DNA of 11,781 nucleotides from Campylobacterota bacterium. Lineage in GTDB: Bacteria > Campylobacterota > Campylobacteria > Campylobacterales > Sulfurovaceae. Numbering within the stretch: the stretch's first letter is position 1; each line of letters starts with the position of its first letter. Shown here piece by piece: positions 1 through 6,629 of this stretch. The stretch covers positions 1 to 11,781 of the forward strand of contig DRQB01000191.1 of assembly GCA_011330645.1 (NCBI GenBank), given 5' to 3'. A model generated the notes under the pieces. It was not told the origin of the DNA and did not search any database. It saw only the letters and a program-made list of their open reading frames with translations. The position numbers were made by a program, and so were the translations under genes.

Positions 1-1184
1 ACTCTAAGAAGTTGTGTTTTACCTACCATAAGCTCTATCGTCATTTTGGCACGTTTAAAGACTGACTCTTGTCTATATTCTAAATTATGTTTTTTACATA
101 TCTCTTTAACGATAGGCTGCATTTTTTGATAATAGCTTAGTGGCATATTTGGGAAAAGGTGATGTTCTATCTGATAATTCAAAAAGCCATGAAGAAAATC
201 TTTCCAGTCTGAACCTGTATTATAGTTCACAGAACCCATAATCTGGCGTAAGTAAAACTCACCTGTACTCTGGCTAGCCTCAGAGAACATAAAAATGTCT
301 TCAGCCGAGTGATTGGGTACGATAACGGTAAAAGAGTGGATATTGGCTAAAATTTCGGCGAGTACTATGATAATCAAAGCATTGACAACAGCCTGTGTAG
401 AAAAAGGCAAAAAGAGCAATGGAAAAACGATGAATTTAATAATAATATAGGGAAGATAATACTCCATCCATAGCTCTAAACCATTCTTTTGGCGTGGATC
501 AAACTCAAAGTCTGAAAGTTCAAGTTTGTCTTGTTCTTTACGTTTTTTGTTTTCCAAGATACGCAATGTATTGGGCGCATAATAGACAAATTTCCACATA
601 GCCGTAAATCCATACACGATGATATAACGTAGCCACATAGGAATGTTTGACTGTGTGAGCCATTGTAGGTTACGTTCTACATTATCTGGGTCATCTTCTT
701 CCCCTAGGTGATAATGGTGCATGATGTTATGCTCATAGCTCCAAGCATCAGGTTTTATCCAGTCTAGCCAATCAATAAAACGTCTTGCACCTTTTGCATA
801 GTATTTACGTGTATAACGCTCAGGGATGTTTGGTACTTTATCATAGCCACCATGAAGTATAGGATGTGTGACGTTTGCCCATCTAGAGACATTGCCTGTA
901 CTTATCAATACAGCAGCCACTATCCCGACAGTCCAAAACAATACAGAACCAACTTCAGTAAACAGTTCAATAATGGCTAAAAGTAAAATGAGTCCATAGC
1001 CCCCAAAGGTAGCAATACGTCCCCAACGTTCCATTTTAAGCAGATGTCGAAAATCCTCTTCATCCACAGGTTTCATCGTCTCTTTTATGGCATCAATATC
1101 TTTTTCTAATTGTTCTTTATCTACCTCTTCGTACCGTGCATACGCTGTACTTTCACGCGTATAAATATTTTCTACTTTGCTCAT
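1..1184 (-). CDS. Membrane fatty acid desaturase (acyl-lipid or acyl-CoA type), 3' end cut by window edge
   Basis: I translated the minus strand from the ATG at 1184 and found 394 open codons with no stop before the left edge, so only a short C-terminal tail should be missing. The three histidine boxes of the diiron membrane desaturases are present: HPILH (residues 107-111), HNIMHH (152-157) and QIEHH (338-342). Hydrophobic stretches lie near residues 56-75, 80-96, 244-261 and 266-286. The family inserts a double bond into fatty acyl chains at the cytoplasmic membrane, using O2 and an electron donor. The spacing of boxes and the motif around QIEHHLFP resemble the linoleoyl-CoA/DesA3-like and front-end groups, but regiospecificity cannot be read from sequence. 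The start has a GGGGAG only 2 bases upstream, an unusually tight spacing. The next in-frame Met is residue 37. No electron-transfer gene lies beside it in this window. Confidence 0.9.
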   Translation of the reverse strand, partial: MSKVENIYTRESTAYARYEEVDKEQLEKDIDAIKETMKPVDEEDFRHLLKMERWGRIATFGGYGLILLLAIIELFTEVGSVLFWTVGIVAAVLISTGNVSRWANVTHPILHGGYDKVPNIPERYTRKYYAKGARRFIDWLDWIKPDAWSYEHNIMHHYHLGEEDDPDNVERNLQWLTQSNIPMWLRYIIVYGFTAMWKFVYYAPNTLRILENKKRKEQDKLELSDFEFDPRQKNGLELWMEYYLPYIIIKFIVFPLLFLPFSTQAVVNALIIIVLAEILANIHSFTVIVPNHSAEDIFMFSEASQSTGEFYLRQIMGSVNYNTGSDWKDFLHGFLNYQIEHHLFPNMPLSYYQKMQPIVKEICKKHNLEYRQESVFKRAKMTIELMVGKTQLLR

Positions 1185-1218
1185 CTCTCCCCATCAACCC
1201 TAACTAATAATTATTATA

Positions 1219-1224
1219 ATTATA
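1219..1224 (-). promoter_or_regulatory. Probable -10 box for the desaturase gene
   Basis: On the minus strand a TATAAT lies about 35 bases before the desaturase ATG, inside an AT-rich tract at 1203-1226. No -35 box is evident, as is common for sigma-70 promoters of Campylobacterota. A second overlapping match at 1213-1218 makes the exact box uncertain. Confidence 0.4.
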
Positions 1225-1263
1225 TAGAAACTTCATTAATCTCGGGTTATGGGTTATTTGCGC

Positions 1264-1269
1264 TATAAT
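1264..1269 (+). promoter_or_regulatory. Probable -10 box for the 1299-2458 operon
   Basis: TATAAT preceded by GCGC lies 29 bases before the ATG at 1299. It is a perfect consensus -10 at a sensible distance, in the only intergenic gap before three closely packed plus-strand genes. It is divergent from the desaturase promoter. Confidence 0.55.
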
Positions 1270-1298
1270 GTCACAAAATTTATTATAAAGAAATAACT

Positions 1299-1796
1299 AT
1301 GTGCGACTTCAATTTACTTAGCGATGAAGAGAAACAACTTCATCATGAAACACTACTTAACTGTGCAAACAACTTCGGAGGAAAAAACTTCTTTTTACAC
1401 CTCTTAGAAGCCATACGTGAAACAAAACCCCATCCTCTCACGGCAGGCAATATGTCTTTTGATATAGAACTAGGGAGTATCTCCTGGAATAAAGTCATTT
1501 TTAATGACAAACTCCAGCTCCTGCTTAAAGCACGTAAAAATGAGAGTAAACAAGATAACTTTCTTCCCGAAAAAAATGAGAAGAACTATAAAAAGATACT
1601 CAATGTGGTACGTACACTCAAACCTATCGTATTTCATGTGAAGCCTGCCAATCCTGAAGATGGTTCTGGATTTTTCTTTCAAGCTTTTGATGTGATAGAT
1701 GAAAACAAAACAAAACTCAATCCACTCTTTGATGCATTCTTCTTCTGTTCTGTAGACACAGTCAAAAAGCTACTCAACTACGAACAAAAGGCGTAA
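1299..1796 (+). CDS. Uncharacterised 165-aa protein, first gene of the ywbE-yaiI unit
   Basis: I do not recognise this protein. It starts at ATG 1299 behind a weak AAAGAA purine stretch and ends one base before the ywbE ATG, so the two are almost certainly co-transcribed. It has no signal peptide and no membrane segment, so it is probably cytosolic. The N-terminal third is mixed alpha with His pairs (HH at residues 15-16). The middle (about 75-105) is Lys-rich and charged. The C-terminal part has aromatic clusters (GSGFFFQAF, DAFFFCS) that suggest buried strands in a compact domain. There are no catalytic motifs that I can name. Base composition matches its neighbours, with no sign of recent transfer. 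The orientation, promoter, tight spacing and full-length frame support a real gene, but the function is unknown. Confidence 0.8.
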   Translation: MCDFNLLSDEEKQLHHETLLNCANNFGGKNFFLHLLEAIRETKPHPLTAGNMSFDIELGSISWNKVIFNDKLQLLLKARKNESKQDNFLPEKNEKNYKKILNVVRTLKPIVFHVKPANPEDGSGFFFQAFDVIDENKTKLNPLFDAFFFCSVDTVKKLLNYEQKA

Positions 1797-1797
1797 G

Positions 1798-1995
1798 ATG
1801 TCACAAGGGCAAAAACGTGCTGAGATTACGTATGGTATGAATGTAGGTATCGTACTCAAAGAGGATCAAAGTACAGGCTACATCACCTATGGAAAAGTAC
1901 AAAAAATCCTCACCAACTCCCCTACCCATCCACATGGCATCAAAGTGCGTCTGAGTTCTGGTGAAGTGGGACGCGTTAAAGAGTTTGTAAAATAA
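1798..1995 (+). CDS. ywbE: YwbE family protein (DUF2196)
   Basis: This 65-residue protein carries the family hallmark: a start resembling GQKRAEI, a VGIVLKEDQ stretch (about 16-24), then the almost invariant SPTHPHGIKVRL block (about 41-52), ending with GEVGRVKEF. The YwbE family is small, widespread and of unknown function. The strand-rich pattern suggests a compact SH3-like or KOW-like beta fold, which is inference. The Shine-Dalgarno AAAGG at 1787-1791 lies inside the end of the preceding gene, 6 bases from the ATG. The stop codon TAA overlaps an ATG (TAATG) that opens only a five-codon frame, so the next real start is at 2009. The length is normal for the family. Confidence 0.92.
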   Translation: MSQGQKRAEITYGMNVGIVLKEDQSTGYITYGKVQKILTNSPTHPHGIKVRLSSGEVGRVKEFVK

Positions 1996-2008
1996 TGGAT
2001 AATAGTAA

Positions 2009-2458
2009 ATGACACTTTTTATCGATGGGGATGCATTTCCAAACCTTCTTAAACCCATAGTCTTACGAAGCATTGAGCGCTTGTCTCTGCCTACCAAAGT
2101 CATCGCCAATAAAAAAATAGTTATTGGGAAGTCAAAGCATATAGAGTACATCATCGTAGCCCAAGGTGCAGATGAAGCAGATCATCACATCGTAGAGCTC
2201 TGTGCTGAGGGTGATTTGGTGATTACTGCTGATATCCCATTGGCTGACCGTATCATCTCTAAGAATGCCCATGCCATAGACCATAGAGGGGAACTCTACT
2301 CTGTTGACAATATCAAACAATACCTAGCAATGCGAAATCTTATGGAGAGTATACGTGAGAGTGGAGAGATGACAGGTGGTCCAAAAGCATTTAGACAAAA
2401 AGATGCTCATGCCTTTGCCAATCAATTGAATGCTTTTTTAACAAAACATATAAAATAG
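2009..2458 (+). CDS. yaiI: YaiI/YqxD family protein (DUF188, PIN-like fold)
   Basis: At 149 residues this is the usual length for the family. The N-terminal IDGDAFPN matches the family's acidic DxDA-P-N motif, the central DLVITADIPLAD (about 74-85) is its second conserved block, and the later TGGPKAF and QKDAHAFANQL blocks also match. The family is predicted to have a PIN-like nuclease fold with clustered acidic residues, but no activity is firmly assigned, so I call it by family only. It follows ywbE by 13 bases in the same unit and lacks a strong Shine-Dalgarno (only GGAT at 1997-2000), which suggests coupled translation. The stop falls at the left arm of a hairpin that probably ends the transcript. 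Confidence 0.92.
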   Translation: MTLFIDGDAFPNLLKPIVLRSIERLSLPTKVIANKKIVIGKSKHIEYIIVAQGADEADHHIVELCAEGDLVITADIPLADRIISKNAHAIDHRGELYSVDNIKQYLAMRNLMESIRESGEMTGGPKAFRQKDAHAFANQLNAFLTKHIK

Positions 2459-2492
2459 CACTAATCTACATGTAGTGCGTGTTTTATTTTTT
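2458..2492. terminator. Probable bidirectional intrinsic terminator between convergent units
   Basis: GCACTA at 2458-2463 pairs with TAGTGC at 2473-2478, leaving a 9-base loop. A T-rich run follows on the plus strand (2482-2492), and an A-rich run precedes the stem (2446-2457), giving a T-rich run for minus-strand transcripts. It lies exactly between the yaiI stop and the stop of the minus-strand 60-aa gene. The 6-bp stem is modest, so efficiency is uncertain. Confidence 0.5.
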
Positions 2493-2643
2493 CCCATATG
2501 GTAGGTGTCTTTAAAATACCTTTTTTATATGCTTCATTGGTACTGGCATGTATCTCTACTGTCTTCAGGTGCTTTTCCAATGCCTCTCTTGCTTTTCTTA
2601 AATGTCTTGGCTTAAAATTTTCTATGTGCAATTTATTTGGCAT
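2461..2643 (-). CDS. Small basic protein, 60 aa, coupled to the MotB-like gene
   Basis: I do not recognise this protein. It is Lys/His-rich (for example KPRHLRKARE near the start), has no signal peptide or membrane segment, and looks mostly helical, so a small cytosolic binding protein is plausible. Three points favour a real gene. The ATG lies inside the end of the upstream gene with an 11-base overlap. A good Shine-Dalgarno, AAAGG at 2650-2654, stands 6 bases before it on the minus strand. The frame ends right at the terminator hairpin. It would be the last gene of the motor cluster. The alternative is a chance frame in the short gap before the terminator. I assign no function. Confidence 0.6.
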   Translation of the reverse strand: MPNKLHIENFKPRHLRKAREALEKHLKTVEIHASTNEAYKKGILKTPTIWEKIKHALHVD

Positions 2644-3871
2644 CCAGTACCTTTTCTATCTCATGCATGGCATCATCATTTTTTAATCTAAATTTAATCT
2701 CAATACGTCGTGACGCCTCTTTATCTTCCACACCATCTTTGACTATAGCATCTAGATATGCCCGTCCTGAGGCTGTCATAAGAGGTTTAATATTATGTTT
2801 TTTACTAAAATCAAGCGTGAGTAGATATTCCATCACAGCGAGTGCCCTTTGTTGTGAAAGTTTTAAGTTATAAATATATCCACCATCACTGTCAGTATGT
2901 CCTTCAATAATAATTTTATCAAGATGTGGTTTGATTTCCTTATTGGTGACAAGTGTACCGATATACTCTTCAAATGCTTTTTTTAGTTCTACTTTTGCTT
3001 CATCTTTTAAAGTAGCCTGCCCTACATCAAAGAGAATATTAGATGCAAGTCTAAGAGACCCTGTTTTTTTATCAATATTAATCTTAGATCCCAGTGCCTT
3101 TTTAAGTGCTGCAACAACTTTTAGTTTGATACCTGTCAATGACTTTATTTTAGCCTTTTGTGCTTGTAACTTATGAAGCAAGTCATCGTATTTGGTTTTC
3201 TTTTCATCCATCGCACTTAACAACATAAGAAGTTTTTCTTCTTTTACGACAGCCTCATCTTTAGCGCCTTTAAGTTGATTGGAGAGTACAATCACTTTGC
3301 CTTCATACTCTTTTAATGATTTTTCTTCTTTGCGTAATGCTTTATCTTTCTTTTTTAGTGCCTTATTTTTGTCATCCAACAAAGATTGAACTAACACTAT
3401 TTTACCCTTGAGTTTATCTTCTTTTGTTTTCTCTTCTAAAAGTAATTGATTCAATTTCTCAATTTCATCAAGTTTCAATTTAAGTAATTTATCATTTTTA
3501 CTCATTCGCAATTGTGCTTTGGCTAAACGAGTATTCTGTTCTTGTATCTGCTTTTCCTGCTCTGTAAGTTTCGATATATCTTCATGGATACGCGTATTTT
3601 TCAAAGTAAGCAGTCTTTTTTGTTCAGCAGAGAGTGCTTCACTTTTTTCTAAAGATTGCCCTAATATATTAAGTCTTTTCTCCTTCTCTTCTAACGTATG
3701 AGAAAGCACACTTAGCTTATCTTTTTTATCATGTAACTCAGTTTTTAAGAGTGTAGATTTAGAAACAATCGCACCGATGAGTAAAATAAATACAAATAAC
3801 AACCCTGCCATAAGATCCGCATAGGATATCCAGAAATTACTATCTGAATCACTTTTATCACGATTAAACAT
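2633..3871 (-). CDS. MotB/ZorB-like stator subunit with long coiled coil and OmpA domain
   Basis: This 412-aa protein has a short cytosolic N-terminus, one membrane helix (about 13-35) and an Asp at residue 19 in SYADLMAGLL, the position of the proton-carrying Asp of MotB-type subunits. Residues about 43-245 are almost continuous charged heptad-like sequence, predicted to be a long coiled coil. The C-terminal OmpA domain (about 270-396) has the peptidoglycan-binding pattern: GHTD with Asp327, SQQRA with Arg342, and ASRRIEI with Arg388. The protein should be anchored in the inner membrane, with its C-terminus bound to the cell wall. E. coli MotB is about 308 aa with a much shorter linker, so the extra length is the coil. 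The start overlaps the channel gene's stop (TAATG), giving tight coupling and probably a 1:1 operon partner. It is not clearly a flagellar MotB. Confidence 0.88.
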   Translation of the reverse strand: MFNRDKSDSDSNFWISYADLMAGLLFVFILLIGAIVSKSTLLKTELHDKKDKLSVLSHTLEEKEKRLNILGQSLEKSEALSAEQKRLLTLKNTRIHEDISKLTEQEKQIQEQNTRLAKAQLRMSKNDKLLKLKLDEIEKLNQLLLEEKTKEDKLKGKIVLVQSLLDDKNKALKKKDKALRKEEKSLKEYEGKVIVLSNQLKGAKDEAVVKEEKLLMLLSAMDEKKTKYDDLLHKLQAQKAKIKSLTGIKLKVVAALKKALGSKINIDKKTGSLRLASNILFDVGQATLKDEAKVELKKAFEEYIGTLVTNKEIKPHLDKIIIEGHTDSDGGYIYNLKLSQQRALAVMEYLLTLDFSKKHNIKPLMTASGRAYLDAIVKDGVEDKEASRRIEIKFRLKNDDAMHEIEKVLDAK

Positions 3872-4992
3872 TATTGTGCTTTACTTTCTTTTTCTTGTTG
3901 TTTCAGTGTAGCCATACTTTTGAGTATCAGTTGATTTTGTTCAGAAACGATACGTGCAAATGTAGTCAATTTTTCAACTGATTTACCTAATTCTTCATCA
4001 ATCTGATCAAAGGTATGCTCTACTGTAGTATCAAAACGTTCCATTGACTTTTGTAGATTTACCGCATTACTGTTAAAACCTTCAATATTTTCTTGCATCA
4101 CAGCTAAGGTATTCACACCTTCTTTTTTACTTTGTAAGGTACTTAATGTCTCACGTAAATCTGCTGATACTTCCTGCATGTGTAAAGTAAGATTTGTAAA
4201 ACTACTATTTGTATCATGGATTATTGTTGTAAAATTCTTTAAATATTGTTCATTCAACTCTTTAATGAAGTCCATATTGAATGTCTCTTTTAATGTCTCT
4301 ACAATCATTTGGTCTTTGAGTTCACTTTGCGTATGTTCATGTTTGATGAGTTCTGATTTTTTCCATATACGAGAACCATAAAGTTTTTCTAAATCATAAA
4401 TATTTTTTTCTACTTTTGTCATACCTCTTTTCTCAAAATATGTCCAAATAAGAGAAAGTAGGATTCCATAGATAGACGCATAAAAAGCTGTACCTATCCC
4501 TGAAAGTAACAATGAGATTTCATGATCTAAGCCTGAAGTGTCTTTTGCTGAGAAATCTGGCATAGAGAGTGCAATAGCCATAAAAGTACCTAAAATACCG
4601 AGCATAGGAAACACAGAGGGTGCCACACGTGCAAAATTGTCATTACGTATATCTTTATAATATTCAGAAATAAATTCATGTACATGTAATGTTGATTTTG
4701 TTTTACCCATGATAGTCAGTGCATTGGCACGCAATTCTGACTGTAACACACCTTCCATACTGGAAAAAGTACTTTTCATATGACAGACGGCATAATTGGC
4801 GTTATGTCGGACAAAAAATACAAATATGATAAAAATAAATGTCACAATGATTAAGGTATGCGTTTCTACTTTCAGTGGTAATAGATGAAAATATGCGAGT
4901 ACCAAGCCCAATAAAAAAAGAAAAGGAATAAGCAGAATAATAAATGAATGAGAGATGCAAGAAGGTGTTTTTTGTTTGTCCAATTGTAACAT
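3871..4992 (-). CDS. MotA/TolQ/ExbB-type proton channel subunit (ZorA-like)
   Basis: This 373-aa protein has two N-terminal hydrophobic helices (about 16-36 and 45-62), a cytosolic loop (63-120) and two further helices (about 123-144 and 158-185). Helix 3 carries the family signature PMLGILGTFMA with Pro125, Pro129 and Thr136. Helix 4 has SGIGTAFYASIYGILLS with Thr168. In this superfamily five such subunits surround a dimer of the MotB-type partner and convert proton flow into rotation or force. A 185-residue charged, coiled-coil-like cytosolic tail follows (about 186-373), longer than in TolQ or ExbB and reminiscent of ZorA tails. The Shine-Dalgarno AGGA at 4998-5001 is 5 bases from the ATG and directly behind a perfect inverted repeat. 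The next gene is its MotB-like partner. TolQR/ExbBD roles are less likely because the partner has an OmpA domain. Confidence 0.87.
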   Translation of the reverse strand: MLQLDKQKTPSCISHSFIILLIPFLFLLGLVLAYFHLLPLKVETHTLIIVTFIFIIFVFFVRHNANYAVCHMKSTFSSMEGVLQSELRANALTIMGKTKSTLHVHEFISEYYKDIRNDNFARVAPSVFPMLGILGTFMAIALSMPDFSAKDTSGLDHEISLLLSGIGTAFYASIYGILLSLIWTYFEKRGMTKVEKNIYDLEKLYGSRIWKKSELIKHEHTQSELKDQMIVETLKETFNMDFIKELNEQYLKNFTTIIHDTNSSFTNLTLHMQEVSADLRETLSTLQSKKEGVNTLAVMQENIEGFNSNAVNLQKSMERFDTTVEHTFDQIDEELGKSVEKLTTFARIVSEQNQLILKSMATLKQQEKESKAQ

Positions 4993-5001
4993 GAGAATCC
5001 T

Positions 5002-5032
5002 ATGATGTATAATTAAAGAAATTATACATCAT
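5002..5032. promoter_or_regulatory. Perfect 13-bp inverted repeat upstream of the channel gene
   Basis: The arms ATGATGTATAATT (5002-5014) and AATTATACATCAT (5020-5032) are exact reverse complements separated by 5 bases. It lies in the 68-base gap between the VWA gene and the channel gene, ending just before the channel gene's Shine-Dalgarno. Each arm contains a TATAAT in opposite orientation. The minus-strand copy at 5021-5026 could be a -10 box for a second promoter serving the channel and MotB-like genes. No T-run follows on the minus strand, so it is not a standard terminator. It may be an operator, an RNA hairpin controlling translation, or both. Confidence 0.65.
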
Positions 5033-5060
5033 TTATATAAACAAAATGTTAAGCGGTGCA

Positions 5061-6263
5061 CTAATTACCTAATACAACCACTTCCCCAAAAGGTACATCC
5101 CACATTTCAGGCATAATCCAGAGTACATCATAATTTGGTTCTTCCTGAGGAAAAGTACCTTGTCCATCAGTAAAATAAAGTAGGAGTGTTGGATAGTCTA
5201 TATACTGATCTATATACTCAAAGACAGGACGGAAGTCTGTACCTCCTCCTCCACTTACATCATAATCGAGCATTTCGCCTGGTAAAAATGTTTTATGTGA
5301 CTGTATTTTTGCATCTGCGGTAATCAGGTCTATCTCATAGTTGGGATATTGTTGCATCATAGAACTCACTTCACCTAAAAATGTTCCTAAAAGTGCTTCA
5401 TCGACTGAACCCGAAGTATCTACAGCCACAATAACACGTAGTAAATCAGAACTAAGACTTGGTAGGTAAATACCACGATAGAGGTATTTCATATTGGGTG
5501 GAGTAAAGCGATATGTTGTCTTAGCATGCGATGCAATGTACCCATATAAAAATTCTCTCCAATCTACTTTATGGGAAAAATACTCAGGTACAACAAGGTG
5601 CATGTCCTTTGGTAAATTACCCTGACGCTTAAGCTTTTGAAATATTTGCTCAAGATGCTCTTTCATCTCTTCACTAAGTGCTTCGACATTAGATGTTGAA
5701 GCCTGCTCTTCTTCTTTATCTTGTGCATCATTTTCTACTTCTGTCTGGGTAGCATTCATATCTGGGGTATGTTCTTTTTGCATATGTATATTATCTACAC
5801 CTACATCATCAGAGTCTGTTATTTGCTCTGTCTCCTGTTCCATACTATGGTCAGAATTATCCATCATCTCTGCGCGTAAGAGATCATATATCTCCTCTGC
5901 ATACATACCTTCAAACTTCTCTTCATAATAGGCATACTGAGGAAGTTGCATCCCATTTTTCACTAACATGGCATTGACTACATAGTCAGTAGCCGTCTGC
6001 CATAACCATTTGGTACGCTCATTGACACGGTCTTGATGTTGTAAAACGGCATGCATCGCACCATTTGCCATGACAAATTCTACTTCATCCACAGTGAGTC
6101 TATCGAGGTACTCAGAGTTATATCGCATCACACTACCATTGCTAGAGAAAGTCAAAATCTCATTATTTTCTTCTAGCTTTAATGAAGAAGCTACGGTACC
6201 AAAGTACGGATGTTCCAACATCAATCTGGCTTTTGCTTTATCTATTTTCTCTTCATAGGTCAT
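5061..6263 (-). CDS. DUF2201-type protein: degenerate metallopeptidase-like domain plus VWA-like domain
   Basis: This 400-aa cytosolic protein has two domains. Residues about 5-130 match the DUF2201 N-terminal putative metallopeptidase region: NGAMHAVLQH (67-76) aligns to the usual HExxHxxxxH-type motif, and WLWQTATDYVVN (86-97) to its conserved W-A-DY-N block. Here His71, His76 and Asp93 remain, but the first His is Asn67 and the Glu is Gly68. An acidic, Gln-rich linker covers about 130-200. Residues about 274-400 form a von Willebrand A-like domain with a MIDAS-type DTSGS (282-286), GGGGTDF with Thr342, and FTDG with Asp366. Such proteins usually pair with a MoxR AAA+ ATPase, which is absent here. 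The ATG overlaps the previous stop (ATGA). Its role in the cluster is unknown, and metal-dependent protein binding is a reasonable inference. Confidence 0.85.
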   Translation of the reverse strand: MTYEEKIDKAKARLMLEHPYFGTVASSLKLEENNEILTFSSNGSVMRYNSEYLDRLTVDEVEFVMANGAMHAVLQHQDRVNERTKWLWQTATDYVVNAMLVKNGMQLPQYAYYEEKFEGMYAEEIYDLLRAEMMDNSDHSMEQETEQITDSDDVGVDNIHMQKEHTPDMNATQTEVENDAQDKEEEQASTSNVEALSEEMKEHLEQIFQKLKRQGNLPKDMHLVVPEYFSHKVDWREFLYGYIASHAKTTYRFTPPNMKYLYRGIYLPSLSSDLLRVIVAVDTSGSVDEALLGTFLGEVSSMMQQYPNYEIDLITADAKIQSHKTFLPGEMLDYDVSGGGGTDFRPVFEYIDQYIDYPTLLLYFTDGQGTFPQEEPNYDVLWIMPEMWDVPFGEVVVLGN

Positions 6264-6616
6264 GAGACTTCTTTATTTTGCTTATCATTACTAAGATATA
6301 TCACAAAACCAGACACAATAAGCATGGTCCATTGCCATATAGGTATAAATAAAAATGAAAATTTATCCCCTAGTTTTCGCTCCATATATGTGGTATCCAA
6401 TAAAAAGTACAAACCTACTGATATAATAAAAAGTGTCACTGTACCTGCAGTGATAAGAGAGGTCTGATGTTTTGCAATATAAATCAGATAAACGGACATA
6501 AGGTAAGGAGAAACAGCAAACCACATGAAACTTTTAGCTGTACTTGATGAAGCTTCCATAAAGGTAATCAATATAGCAATACAACCAAGCATATAAAATA
6601 ATACTTTCATAACCAT
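6260..6616 (-). CDS. Small four-helix membrane protein, unknown function
   Basis: I do not recognise the family. The 118-residue protein has four hydrophobic segments at about 4-20, 28-48, 53-73 and 86-107, with short polar loops and a charged C-terminal tail (DKQNKEVS), so it should sit in the inner membrane. There are no conserved acidic or histidine residues inside the helices to suggest transport chemistry. Two in-frame starts exist, at 6616 (MVMK) and 6610 (MK). Neither has a convincing Shine-Dalgarno, although GGATGG lies just before the second. It follows the upstream gene by 13 bases and overlaps the DUF2201/VWA gene by 4 bases (ATGA), so it is part of the same transcript. It could anchor the soluble VWA protein at the membrane, which is inference from position only. 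Confidence 0.75.
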   Translation of the reverse strand: MVMKVLFYMLGCIAILITFMEASSSTAKSFMWFAVSPYLMSVYLIYIAKHQTSLITAGTVTLFIISVGLYFLLDTTYMERKLGDKFSFLFIPIWQWTMLIVSGFVIYLSNDKQNKEVS

Positions 6617-6629
6617 CCATTGACACCAC

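Noticed and set aside
1995..2012. ATG overlapping the ywbE stop as the yaiI start
   Set aside because: The frame stops after five codons. The family N-terminus IDGDAFPN fits ATG 2009.
1801..2154. Minus-strand open frame of 117 codons opposite ywbE and yaiI
   Set aside because: It lies opposite two well-supported family genes, has no family features and no ribosome site, and is a shadow frame.
2633..4992. Flagellar motAB genes
   Set aside because: The protein sizes, very long coil, long channel tail and gene neighbours are unlike flagellar stator genes. The conserved Asp and channel fold are shared by the whole superfamily.
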